NCBI GenBank assembly: GCA_903838705.1
Contig: CAILZL010000040.1
Coordinates: forward strand, 1 to 64,000
From: an uncultured Pseudomonadota bacterium
GTDB lineage: Bacteria > Pseudomonadota > Gammaproteobacteria > Steroidobacterales > Steroidobacteraceae
Length of the DNA: 64,000 bases
Direction: 5' to 3'
A model generated the notes under the pieces. The model was given only the letters and a program-made list of their open reading frames with translations. It did no database searches and had not been told where the DNA came from. The first letter of the stretch is position 1, and each line of letters opens with the position of its first letter. A program made the translations under genes and the position numbers. This document shows, piece by piece, positions 1 to 8,277 of the stretch.

Positions 1-847
1 GACCACTGGTACTGCCGAGAAACAGGCCTTCCTCGTGCAGAAGGCGATACACCATGGTCACTGCATCAAAGTCGTTTACATGTACTGCATCGTCCAGCGG
101 CGAATCAGCGAGATTGGCTGTGACACGGCCAATGCCAATACCTTCAGTGATTGACGCAGCGCCATTGGCTTTCAGCTCACCATCCCGCACCCAGTGATAC
201 AGGCTGCTGCCCTGCGGGTCAGCGAGGTACAGTTTGATGCCGGCATTCATGCTCTTGAGATAACGTGAGACCCCACCGAGTGTTCCGCCCGTTCCCGTTG
301 CACAAACGAATGCATTTACCTTACCGGCCGTCTGTGTCCATATTTCCGGTCCGGTGCTTTCGACATGTGCCTGACGGTTTGCCACGTTATCAAACTGATT
401 GGCCCAGATCGCATTGGGCAGATGTTTGGCCAGACGCCCCGCCACATGCTGGTATTGATTCGGGTTTGAATAAGGCACCACCTTCATCGGCAGCACCTCC
501 GCACCCAGCGTGCGCAGTGTTACAAACTTTTCCTGTGATTGAGTATCTGGCATGGTGATCAGCAAACGGTAGCCGCGTGCGTTACACATGTGCGCCAGAC
601 CGATGCCGGTGTTACCTGCAGTGCCTTCGACCACAATGCCACCGGGCTTGAGTTCACCGCTGCGTTCTGCTGCTTCGATGATCCAGCGCGCCGCGCGATC
701 TTTGACTGAGCCGCCGGGATTCATGAACTCGGCCTTACCGAGTATCTCGCAGCCAGTTTCTTCGCTCAGCCGGTTCAGACGGATCAATGGCGTATTGCCA
801 ATGGCATCAGCAAATCCGGCACTGATTTGTTTGTCTAAAGCATTCAT
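1..847 (-). CDS. cysK: Cysteine synthase (PLP-dependent), 3' end cut by window edge
   Basis: Condenses O-acetylserine with sulfide to make cysteine, the last step of sulfur assimilation. About 282 N-terminal residues are visible; the C-terminus lies outside the window. The PLP lysine sits in NPGGSVKDRAA near residue 48, and the substrate loop reads EGTAGNTGIGLA. The usual CysK loop is EPTSGNTG, so this belongs to the variant cysteine synthase branch and could be named differently. The ATG at 847 overlaps the cysG stop (ATGA), which indicates translational coupling. A competing ATG at 843 hits a stop after two codons and is rejected. Reaction class is secure; the exact symbol is less so. Confidence 0.85.
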   Translation of the reverse strand, partial: MNALDKQISAGFADAIGNTPLIRLNRLSEETGCEILGKAEFMNPGGSVKDRAARWIIEAAERSGELKPGGIVVEGTAGNTGIGLAHMCNARGYRLLITMPDTQSQEKFVTLRTLGAEVLPMKVVPYSNPNQYQHVAGRLAKHLPNAIWANQFDNVANRQAHVESTGPEIWTQTAGKVNAFVCATGTGGTLGGVSRYLKSMNAGIKLYLADPQGSSLYHWVRDGELKANGAASITEGIGIGRVTANLADSPLDDAVHVNDFDAVTMVYRLLHEEGLFLGSTSG

Positions 848-2301
848 TCAAGCAATCCGGCTTTCATATCAATCTGATCCACATGAGCCTGTTCGGCCGT
901 TGTGTTGAACCAGCGCAACTGCTCGTGCAGTCGCGTCACCTCACCCACAATCAGGAGGGCCGGCGATTTTACCTGTGCCGCAGCAACTTGCTGAGCTAAT
1001 GTCGCCAGAGTACCGGTGATAACCCGCTGGCCGGGCCGGGTACCCTGCTCAATCACGGCCGCAGGCTGCTCGGCAGGCAGGCCATGCCCCCGTAATTGAT
1101 CGAGAATTGCCGGCAAACCGTTCAATCCCATATAGAACACGGCTGTCTGGCCGGGACGCGACAACAGATTCCAGTCCACCGGTGCCTGCGCCACTTCATT
1201 TTTACTGTGCCCGGTCGCAAAGGTCAGAACCTGCGCGTGTTGACGGTGAGTCAGCGGAATACCCGCGTAGGCGGCGCAGCCAATCGCCGCGCTGATTCCC
1301 GGCACCACTTCAAAACGGATACCCTGTTCGGCCAGTTTTTCCAGCTCTTCACCGCCACGGCCAAACACAAACGGGTCCCCGCCTTTCAGTCGACAGACCC
1401 GCTTACCCTGCCTGGCCAGATCCACCAGCAACTGGTTGATTTCTTCCTGACTGACATACGCCTGACCCGCAGCCTTGCCCACATAGATGCGTTCAGCATC
1501 GCGTCGCACCAGCTCCATGACTTCATCCGATACCAGTCGGTCATAGACCACCACATCAGCGTTCTGCATCACACGCAGAGCACGGATGGTCAATAACCCG
1601 GGATCACCGGGGCCGGCTCCCACCAATGCCACTTCACCCACTGGCGCAGCGGTGCTGTCCACCTGATTCAGGCTGGAATCGATCGCCTGAGTGATACTGG
1701 CACGGGCTGCCTGCTCGCGGCCGGCGAGCACATCAGCAGCAATATCCCCATCAAAAAACCGTTCCCAGAACCGGCGACGTACCTCTGCGTCAGTCACACG
1801 CTGCTTTACGGTCGAACGTAATTCACCGGAAAGTCTGGCCAGCTTGCCCAGACCTGCCGGCAACAAGGCTTCAAATTTTTCACGCAGACGGCGCGTGAGC
1901 ACCGGCGCATCTCCACTGCTGCCAATCGCCACAATCACCGGCGAGCGATCAACTATCGCCGGCATGATGAAACGTGACAGCTCTCGATCATCCACCACGT
2001 TCACCAGAATATTGCGTGCCTCTGCACTGCGCGAAACCCAGGCATTCACAGCCTGCACATCGGTCGCCGCAACCACCAGCCGCGCACCATCGAGATGTTC
2101 GGGGCGAAAGGCCTCAGCCAGATACTTGAGCTCACCGCGTGCGACCCGCTCCTGAAGCGACGGGCACAGGGCCGGTGCGACAAGCGTGATTTCTGCTCCT
2201 GCACGCGACAGCAGGAGTGTTTTGCGTGCCGCAACCTCCCCTCCACCGATCACCACGACGGGCTGACCGGCGATGCGCACAAAGATCGGGAAGTAATCCA
2301 T
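844..2301 (-). CDS. cysG: Siroheme synthase (multifunctional CysG)
   Basis: 485 residues, full length for trifunctional CysG. The N-terminal half is the NAD-binding precorrin-2 dehydrogenase/ferrochelatase: Rossmann motif VVIGGGEVAARK near residues 16-27, then the dimerisation region. From about residue 220 it is a SAM-dependent uroporphyrinogen-III C-methyltransferase (VALVGAGPGDPGLLTIRAL, GGDPFVFGRGGEE, VVPGISAAIG). It makes siroheme, the cofactor of the sulfite reductase encoded at 8252-9910. It lies 26 bp downstream of cysH and overlaps the cysteine synthase start, so the three genes probably form one transcript. Confidence 0.96.
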   Translation of the reverse strand: MDYFPIFVRIAGQPVVVIGGGEVAARKTLLLSRAGAEITLVAPALCPSLQERVARGELKYLAEAFRPEHLDGARLVVAATDVQAVNAWVSRSAEARNILVNVVDDRELSRFIMPAIVDRSPVIVAIGSSGDAPVLTRRLREKFEALLPAGLGKLARLSGELRSTVKQRVTDAEVRRRFWERFFDGDIAADVLAGREQAARASITQAIDSSLNQVDSTAAPVGEVALVGAGPGDPGLLTIRALRVMQNADVVVYDRLVSDEVMELVRRDAERIYVGKAAGQAYVSQEEINQLLVDLARQGKRVCRLKGGDPFVFGRGGEELEKLAEQGIRFEVVPGISAAIGCAAYAGIPLTHRQHAQVLTFATGHSKNEVAQAPVDWNLLSRPGQTAVFYMGLNGLPAILDQLRGHGLPAEQPAAVIEQGTRPGQRVITGTLATLAQQVAAAQVKSPALLIVGEVTRLHEQLRWFNTTAEQAHVDQIDMKAGLLE

Positions 2302-2327
2302 CAGGTTCAGCAGGCAAGTGTGACGCT

Positions 2328-3068
2328 TCAGGTCACGGATTGCTTCACTGGCTTAATGGGAATCACACGAGTACGTGGCTGCAAACCACACTCACGTGAT
2401 TCAGGATTTTCCCACCACCAGCGTCCCGAACGAGGATCAGCGCCCGGCTCCACTGCGCGGGTACACGGCGCACACCCGATGCTGGGAAAACCCTGATCGT
2501 GCAACGGGTTGTAGGGCAGCGCCTTCGCTTTGACGTAATCACTGATATCTTTTTCAGTCCAGTCCAGCAGCGGACTGATCTTCCACATGCTGTAACGCTC
2601 ATCCCATGCTATTGCTTCACCCTGGGCACGCTCAGCGGACTGTTCACGACGCACGCCCGTCACCCATGCCTTGCGTCCGCGGATAGCGCGCATGAAGGGT
2701 TCAACTTTGCGAACGCCACAGCAGGCCTGACGCTCCTCCAGTCCGAGGTAAAAGCCGTTGATGCCGTTATTGCGCACCAGCTCTTCAATCGCTCTGGTAT
2801 CGGGGTAGAACACGGTGATGCGCTGTTTGTAGCGACGCTCAACCCGATCCAGCAGATCCAGCGTTTCCGGATGCAGCCGGCCGGTATCGAGAGTGAAAAT
2901 CTCAATCTCGGGCGCAAAGGTATAAACCAGATCGGTCAGCACCATGGCCTCGATGCCGAGGCTAGTGGAATAGATCACATCACCATACTCAGCCACCGCC
3001 CGCTGCAACAAGGCAGCAGAATCACGTTGCAGGGTGTGCAGACGATCAGACAGGGAGTCAGTACTCAT
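2328..3068 (-). CDS. cysH: Adenylyl-sulfate (APS) reductase, iron-sulfur type CysH
   Basis: 246 residues. Reduces activated sulfate to sulfite with thioredoxin. The PAPS-reductase fold is shown by YSTSLGIEAMVL near residues 33-44. Two cysteine pairs, CC at 116-117 and CAPC at 199-202, form the [4Fe-4S] ligand set typical of APS reductases and absent from enteric PAPS reductases. The catalytic C-terminal cysteine is in ECGLQ (C227). I therefore infer that APS, not PAPS, is the substrate. First gene of the cysH-cysG-cysK run. Start ATG at 3068. Confidence 0.93.
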   Translation of the reverse strand: MSTDSLSDRLHTLQRDSAALLQRAVAEYGDVIYSTSLGIEAMVLTDLVYTFAPEIEIFTLDTGRLHPETLDLLDRVERRYKQRITVFYPDTRAIEELVRNNGINGFYLGLEERQACCGVRKVEPFMRAIRGRKAWVTGVRREQSAERAQGEAIAWDERYSMWKISPLLDWTEKDISDYVKAKALPYNPLHDQGFPSIGCAPCTRAVEPGADPRSGRWWWENPESRECGLQPRTRVIPIKPVKQSVT

Positions 3069-3423
3069 GGGATTCCAGGGCGGAAAATAAAAAGGGGCAT
3101 CGCCCCCAGATTGGCATCCACTGTAACCAAGGCATCTCAGGCCCGGAAAGACTGTTTTGTTCTCACCAGATGCGGGGGCGTTATACGCCTTACGGTCATG
3201 TCATCCTGCCTGAGTTCCCCGCAAGCTAATTGAATGCCTATTGTTGCTGAGTGACGGTAAATCAGTCTGGATCAGGTATAAACAGCAACAGAGATCATGA
3301 GAAACTGCATAGCCGATTTCATAGTTGATACAGACTTCGAGGATCGATTTGTACTCAAACCGGTCAATTCACTACCCGGGCAGCGGGTAACACACAGCAG
3401 CAGACACTCACGTACCATTTAAC
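3069..3423. other. Intergenic region between divergent cysH and ABC transporter
   Basis: 355 bp between two divergent genes, so it should hold both promoters. I see no convincing -10/-35 pair, RNA structure or repeat. The only ORF, 41 codons from 3297 to 3422 on the plus strand, has no recognisable features. Confidence 0.5.
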
Positions 3424-5235
3424 ATGCCACCGCCGTTACATCCTGATCGCCCGAAAGCCAGATCACTGAAGCCGCTGCAGGGCATATGGCCCTTCATCAG
3501 ACCTTATAACGGCGCCCTGATCTGGGCGGCGGTATTCCTGCTGATTGCTGCAGGCGCCCAGCTGGCTCTACCGGTGGCATTCAAACACCTGATCGACGAC
3601 GGTATGGCACTGCGTAACGCCAGTACCATCAATCGTTACTTCATCCTGTTCCTGCTTGCAGCAATCGCCTTCGGTGCATTCGCTGCGCTACGGTTCTACA
3701 TGGTGACCTGGCTGGGTGAGCGCGTGGTAGCAGACATGCGCAGTGCGGTGTATTCGCGAGTGATTCGCATGGATCCGACATTCTTCGAAGTGACACGCAC
3801 AGGTGAAGTGCTGTCGCGCCTGACCACTGACACGACACTGGTGCAATCGCTGGTGGGCTCCAGCCTTTCGATGGCGTTGCGCTCAGCGGTGACGCTAATC
3901 GGCGCTCTGACCCTGCTCATCATCACCAGCCCATCATTAACCATGATGTTTCTGGTCATGCTACCTGTGATCGTTGCACCCATGCTGCTGATGGGCCGGA
4001 AAGTACGCACCTTGTCACGTGCTTCTCAGGATCGCATTGCTGATACCAGTGCCATGGCTGATGAAACACTGAATGCAATGCAGACTGTGCAGGCTTTCCA
4101 GCTGGAACCATTACACAGCCAGCGCTATGACGACGCAGTTCGGGATGCTTTCACTACTGCACTGTTGCGTATACGTGCCCGTTCATTCCTGACTGCACTG
4201 GGCACCATTCTGGTGTTTTCAGCGGTAACGCTGGTGTTGTGGATGGGTGCGCGTAAGGTACTTGCAGGCGACATGAGCTTTGGCGAACTCAGTCAGTTCC
4301 TGATGTATTCGGTTTACATGGCCATGTCTGCCGCCATGCTCAGTGAAGTATGGGGCGATGTGCAGCGTGCCGCAGGCGCGATGGAAAGACTGATGGAACT
4401 TTACCGGGCGGAGCCGCAAATAGGCGCGCCGTTACAGGCGGTGGCCATGCCCATGCAGGGTAAAGGCCGTATCGAATTTGAACATGTGACGTTTCAGTAT
4501 CCATCACGCCCGGGCCATTCAGCATTACAGGATTTCACGCTGCATATTGAACCCGGCGAAACGGTGGCGCTGGTCGGTCCATCCGGCGCAGGCAAGAGCA
4601 CAGCGCTGCAATTACTGCTGCGCTTTTACGATCCGCAGCATGGTCGTGTACTGATTGATGGCGTGGATCTGTCGCAGGCTGATCCCGCTGAAGTGCGCGC
4701 ACGCATAGCACTGGTACCACAGGACACTGTGCTGTTTGGTACCACAGCACGCGAGAACATTCGCTATGGCCGCCCGGGTGCCAGTGACGCCGAAATTGAA
4801 GCAGCCGCACAGGCTGCCGCCGCGCACGAATTCATCCTGCAACTGCCGCAGGGCTATGACACTTATCTGGGTGAACGCGGTACCCGTCTGTCAGGCGGAC
4901 AGCGCCAGCGTCTGGCGATCGCACGCGCCATCCTGCGTGACCCGCCCATTCTTCTGCTGGATGAAGCCACCAGTGCTCTTGATGCAGAAAGTGAACAGCT
5001 GGTGCAGCAGGCACTGGAGAAACTCATGGCGAATCGCACCACCCTCGTGATTGCGCATCGGCTGGCCACCGTGCTGAAGGCAGATCGCATCGTGGTGCTT
5101 GATCAGGGCAAACTGATTGCAGTCGGCAACCATGCCACGCTATTGACCAGCTGCCCGCTGTACGAACGGCTTGCCACCCTGCAATTCAGCACCAACACAC
5201 AACTTGACATGACAAGCCCAACTTCAATCGGCTAA
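3424..5235 (+). CDS. ABC transporter, fused permease-ATPase half-transporter (ABCB/MsbA type)
   Basis: 603 residues. The N-terminal half has six predicted membrane segments (ABC type 1 exporter permease). The C-terminal ATPase has Walker A GPSGAGKST (near residue 389), signature LSGGQRQR, Walker B ILLLDEAT and the switch histidine in VIAHRL. It should work as a homodimer exporting a lipid or hydrophobic compound across the inner membrane. The substrate cannot be read from sequence; MsbA-like lipid flipping and drug efflux are both possible. It stands alone between cysH (divergent) and the cytochrome genes. Confidence 0.93.
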   Translation: MPPPLHPDRPKARSLKPLQGIWPFIRPYNGALIWAAVFLLIAAGAQLALPVAFKHLIDDGMALRNASTINRYFILFLLAAIAFGAFAALRFYMVTWLGERVVADMRSAVYSRVIRMDPTFFEVTRTGEVLSRLTTDTTLVQSLVGSSLSMALRSAVTLIGALTLLIITSPSLTMMFLVMLPVIVAPMLLMGRKVRTLSRASQDRIADTSAMADETLNAMQTVQAFQLEPLHSQRYDDAVRDAFTTALLRIRARSFLTALGTILVFSAVTLVLWMGARKVLAGDMSFGELSQFLMYSVYMAMSAAMLSEVWGDVQRAAGAMERLMELYRAEPQIGAPLQAVAMPMQGKGRIEFEHVTFQYPSRPGHSALQDFTLHIEPGETVALVGPSGAGKSTALQLLLRFYDPQHGRVLIDGVDLSQADPAEVRARIALVPQDTVLFGTTARENIRYGRPGASDAEIEAAAQAAAAHEFILQLPQGYDTYLGERGTRLSGGQRQRLAIARAILRDPPILLLDEATSALDAESEQLVQQALEKLMANRTTLVIAHRLATVLKADRIVVLDQGKLIAVGNHATLLTSCPLYERLATLQFSTNTQLDMTSPTSIG

Positions 5236-5325
5236 ATTGCCGGCCTTCAGGCCAAGTGCCTGAGACACAGGGTATCCAGAATCAGGCCTTCCAGGTCGTA
5301 TAACCAGAACACATTGGAGAGTTTC

Positions 5326-5898
5326 ATGAAATTGAGTTTGTCACGCGGCCTGATTGCCGCCAGTGGAACGCTACTGTTAAGCGCTGTTATTTCCTTTGCC
5401 TTGGCTCAAGCCCCGGTTGGCGGTGGTGAAGGCGGCATGGGCGGTGGCATGGCGGCAGGTGGTGGCGCTGAAGGTGGCATGGGCGGCGGTGGCGGCCAGA
5501 CACGCAACCCGGCTGATCAGGCCGTTGAATACCGTCAGGCATTGTTCACCGTTATCGGTGGCAACTTCACTCCGATCGGTACGGTATTGCAGGGCCGTGG
5601 TGAATTCAATGGTGCAAACGCTCTCAAGAGCGCTGAACGCACTGCCCAGCTGGCCGCTATGGTTGGAGATGCGTTCCCTGATGTTTCCAAGACCGGCGCC
5701 AACACCAAGGCCAGCCCGGATATCTGGACCAACCGTGCAGAGTTCGACAAGATTGCCAAAGACTTTGCTGATCACACAGCAGCACTGGCAGCCGTGTTGA
5801 AGAAGGACAACAAGACTGCCAGCGCCGAGTTCAAGACCGCTGCAACCGCAGTGGCAGGCGACTGTAAGGGTTGTCACGACAAGTTCCGCACAAAATAA
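5326..5898 (+). CDS. Cytochrome c' with a Gly/Met-rich N-terminal insert
   Basis: 190 residues from the ATG at 5326, preceded by TTGGAGAG as ribosome binding site; the upstream TTG at 5314 lies in that site and is rejected. A signal peptide of about 28 residues (cleavage after FALAQ) sends it to the periplasm. The single heme site CKGCH lies 7 residues from the C-terminus, as in the four-helix-bundle cytochromes c', which bind NO and other gases at a five-coordinate heme. Odd: residues about 31-57 are a tract of Gly, Met, Ala and Glu not normal for the family. Followed by a terminator and a cytochrome b561 gene, a common pairing. Confidence 0.92.
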   Translation: MKLSLSRGLIAASGTLLLSAVISFALAQAPVGGGEGGMGGGMAAGGGAEGGMGGGGGQTRNPADQAVEYRQALFTVIGGNFTPIGTVLQGRGEFNGANALKSAERTAQLAAMVGDAFPDVSKTGANTKASPDIWTNRAEFDKIAKDFADHTAALAAVLKKDNKTASAEFKTAATAVAGDCKGCHDKFRTK

Positions 5899-5923
5899 TC
5901 TGTACGGGATTCGCTGAACCAGA

Positions 5924-5964
5924 CATCCCCGCCTGCGCGCCTGCGTGAGCGGGGATGTTTTTTT
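5924..5964 (+). terminator. Rho-independent terminator after cytochrome c'
   Basis: A 9-bp stem, CATCCCCGC paired with GCGGGGATG, is followed directly by seven T residues. It lies 25 bp after the cytochrome c' stop and before the cytochrome b561 start, so it separates or attenuates the two genes. Confidence 0.9.
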
Positions 5965-5991
5965 ATCAAGAACACACTCAATAAAATTTTC

Positions 5992-6699
5992 ATGTCGAAC
6001 CAGCAACCAGTTAAAGAACTCAGGGTATGGGACCTGCCAGTGCGGGTTTTTCACTGGACACTGGTGCTGGCCATCATCGGTGCCTTCATCAGCAACCAGG
6101 CGGGCATCGAATACTTCACCTACCACTTATGGTGTGGTTACACCGTGGTTGTGCTGGTCAGCTTTCGCATCCTGTGGGGCGTTGTCGGTACTTATCACGC
6201 ACGCTTCTGGAATTTTGTCCGTGGCCCCATCCATACCATGCGCTATGGTATGGATGCACTGCGCGGCAAGGATGCGCACTACACCGGCCACAATCCGCTG
6301 GGAGCATTGATGGTGCTGCTGTTGCTGACCACGTTACTGGTACAGGGTGTAACCGGACTGTTCGGCAATGACGAAATCATCAACTTCGGGCCGCTATACG
6401 GTTACATCAGTAATGACCTCAGCCTGAAACTGACTTCGCTGCATCGCAACCTGTTCAACTGGATAATGGGCGCTGTCGCGCTGCATATACTGGCGGTGGT
6501 CGCGCATCGTGTATACAAAAAGGAAAATCTGGTACGCGCCATGTTCACCGGCCGCAAGCCTGCCGCGCAGGTCAGTTCTGTCGTAGAGATTCGCTCCTCG
6601 CGCATCTGGCTGGCGCTCATCCTGCTGGCCGCCGTATCAGGTGCGCTGGCATGGCTCGTCATGCATGCCCCCCAGCCGGAAGCCGTTTCGTTTCTCTAG
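5992..6699 (+). CDS. Cytochrome b561 / Ni-Fe-hydrogenase-type di-heme b cytochrome
   Basis: 235 residues, four to five membrane helices. Candidate heme ligands are histidines in RVFHWTLVL near residue 19, in FTYHLWCGY, in LTSLHRNLFNW and in VALHILAVVAHR. Family members pass electrons from quinol to periplasmic cytochromes c. The neighbour is a cytochrome c' gene, so electron delivery to that protein is a reasonable inference. A C-terminal membrane segment is followed by a short tail. Confidence 0.9.
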   Translation: MSNQQPVKELRVWDLPVRVFHWTLVLAIIGAFISNQAGIEYFTYHLWCGYTVVVLVSFRILWGVVGTYHARFWNFVRGPIHTMRYGMDALRGKDAHYTGHNPLGALMVLLLLTTLLVQGVTGLFGNDEIINFGPLYGYISNDLSLKLTSLHRNLFNWIMGAVALHILAVVAHRVYKKENLVRAMFTGRKPAAQVSSVVEIRSSRIWLALILLAAVSGALAWLVMHAPQPEAVSFL

Positions 6700-6850
6700 C
6701 CACCCGATCACGGACGATCAGACACGCAATGAATCAATGCATCACCTTTCTGGCAACCGCCTTGAATATTGTTGTCATTTCTTGGATGGCCGCATCTGAT
6801 CCTGCGTGACAGAATCAGCTCTGCCCATAGGTAAATTCTCAGCTTTTATT

Positions 6851-7777
6851 ATGGTAAAGGTTTTTCTGCATCGCTCTATCCTGACTCTGATCAGCAGCCT
6901 GCTGCTGACAACGAGTTTGTGGGCGCAGGAAACATCCAGCACCAGGCTGATAGGCAACACCATGTCGTTGCAGAACTGCAAAGTCTTTTACATGGACTCC
7001 GGTGGCAAGGGCATCCCCGTGGTGTTTCTGCATGGCGGATACGGCAACAGCAAAGTCTGGAAATATCAGATTCCCGCCTTCACTAAAGCGGGCTATCGCT
7101 TCGTTGCTATAGATTACCGGAGCCCCTGCAGCACCAATCCCATGCAGGGCAGTGACAATGCTTCAGCCCTGATCAATGAAGTCACCAGCAGACTGGCTCT
7201 GCCGAAGTTTCATCTGGTGGGCACTGCATCAGGTGGCGTAACGGCGTTGAAGTATGCGCTGGCCAACCGGGACAAACTGCGCAGCATCATCATCAGCCAT
7301 AGCATTGGTAATGTAGAAGATTCGGAATACAGCGAGATAAACATGCGCATCCGGCCAGCTGCATTCAATCAGATTCCGCTGGAAATCCGCGAGCTTGGTC
7401 CTTCGTATCGCGCTGCCAATCCCGAAGGGGTGAAAAACTGGCTGTCGCTGGTCAATGAAAGCCGCGATACAGCCCCGCCCACGAAAGACAATCCGAACGG
7501 CATGGGCTCGAAGCCGGGCGAGCATGGTAATGACATGGGCGCTGGCAGAAATGCTCCCGATGCCGTGACCTGGAGCAACCTCGATAGCTTCAAGTTGCCA
7601 ATCCTGATGATGACCGGAGATGCTGATCTCTATACGCCGCCTTCCGTGATGCGTATCTTCACTTCGCATGTGAAACGCGCCGAGTCCGCCATCATTCCTG
7701 AAAGCGGACATTCATCATTCTGGGAAAATCCGGATATTTTCAACCGTACCGTTCTGGCCTTCATCAGCAAGTACTGA
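6851..7777 (+). CDS. Exported alpha/beta-hydrolase-fold protein with altered nucleophile elbow
   Basis: 308 residues from the ATG at 6851; this start gives a clean signal peptide (MVKVFLHRSILTLISSLLL...SLWAQ). A GTG 45 bp upstream would add a non-signal extension and is disfavoured. Fold markers are VFLHGGYGNSKVW (oxyanion loop), acid TGDADLYTPP and histidine ESGHSSF. The elbow reads VGTASGG where active hydrolases have VGxSxGG, so the canonical serine position is Ala with Ser shifted by one. Activity is therefore uncertain. Convergent with the DUF934 gene. Confidence 0.85.
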   Translation: MVKVFLHRSILTLISSLLLTTSLWAQETSSTRLIGNTMSLQNCKVFYMDSGGKGIPVVFLHGGYGNSKVWKYQIPAFTKAGYRFVAIDYRSPCSTNPMQGSDNASALINEVTSRLALPKFHLVGTASGGVTALKYALANRDKLRSIIISHSIGNVEDSEYSEINMRIRPAAFNQIPLEIRELGPSYRAANPEGVKNWLSLVNESRDTAPPTKDNPNGMGSKPGEHGNDMGAGRNAPDAVTWSNLDSFKLPILMMTGDADLYTPPSVMRIFTSHVKRAESAIIPESGHSSFWENPDIFNRTVLAFISKY

Positions 7778-7794
7778 TTGAAGGCCGACGAGGT

Positions 7795-8277
7795 TCAGTG
7801 TGTGCGCTGTTGCAGCTGCACGCCGCCTGCATCAATGCCGGGCTGATAAGCCACGCTGTAATCACCGAACGCAGTCAGTGCCACATCAAGATCGGTTCCT
7901 TCCGGCATTTCATAGGCATCAATACCACAGCGCGCCATGCAGAACAGCTGATCGCGCTGGATCTTGCCCATCGCACGCAACTCCCCCTTGAAACCATAAC
8001 GGCGTCTGAGGATGTGCGCCTGACTGTAGCCGCGACCTTCACCCAGTCCGGTGAATTCCAGTGCAATCAGCTGCAGCTTGCCGGCATCTTCTGCCAGTGC
8101 TTCCACTTTATCGGCGGGGCCGATCTTCACACCGAGTTTGCGACCGGAGGCCAGCAGTCCGTCACGCTCGGCCTGCCATTGCGTCAGCGACACAATGATG
8201 GCCGGCGCATCAGCTGATTCTTCCGCATAGCGCCACGGATCAGCGATAACTTCACGCTGCTTGATGATCTTGCGCAT
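7795..8277 (-). CDS. DUF934 protein, sulfite reductase partner
   Basis: 160 residues from the ATG at 8277 (MRKIIKQREVIADPW), the usual N-terminus of this family. A longer frame reaching 8418 is only overlap with cysI. DUF934 proteins are small soluble proteins found almost always next to cysI and thought to support sulfite reduction; the mechanism is not established. Its start overlaps the end of cysI by 26 bp, so the two are co-translated. Confidence 0.9.
   Translation of the reverse strand: MRKIIKQREVIADPWRYAEESADAPAIIVSLTQWQAERDGLLASGRKLGVKIGPADKVEALAEDAGKLQLIALEFTGLGEGRGYSQAHILRRRYGFKGELRAMGKIQRDQLFCMARCGIDAYEMPEGTDLDVALTAFGDYSVAYQPGIDAGGVQLQQRTH

Noticed and set aside
3297-3422. A 41-codon ORF upstream of the ABC transporter
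   Set aside because: No ribosome binding site, composition or motif supports it.
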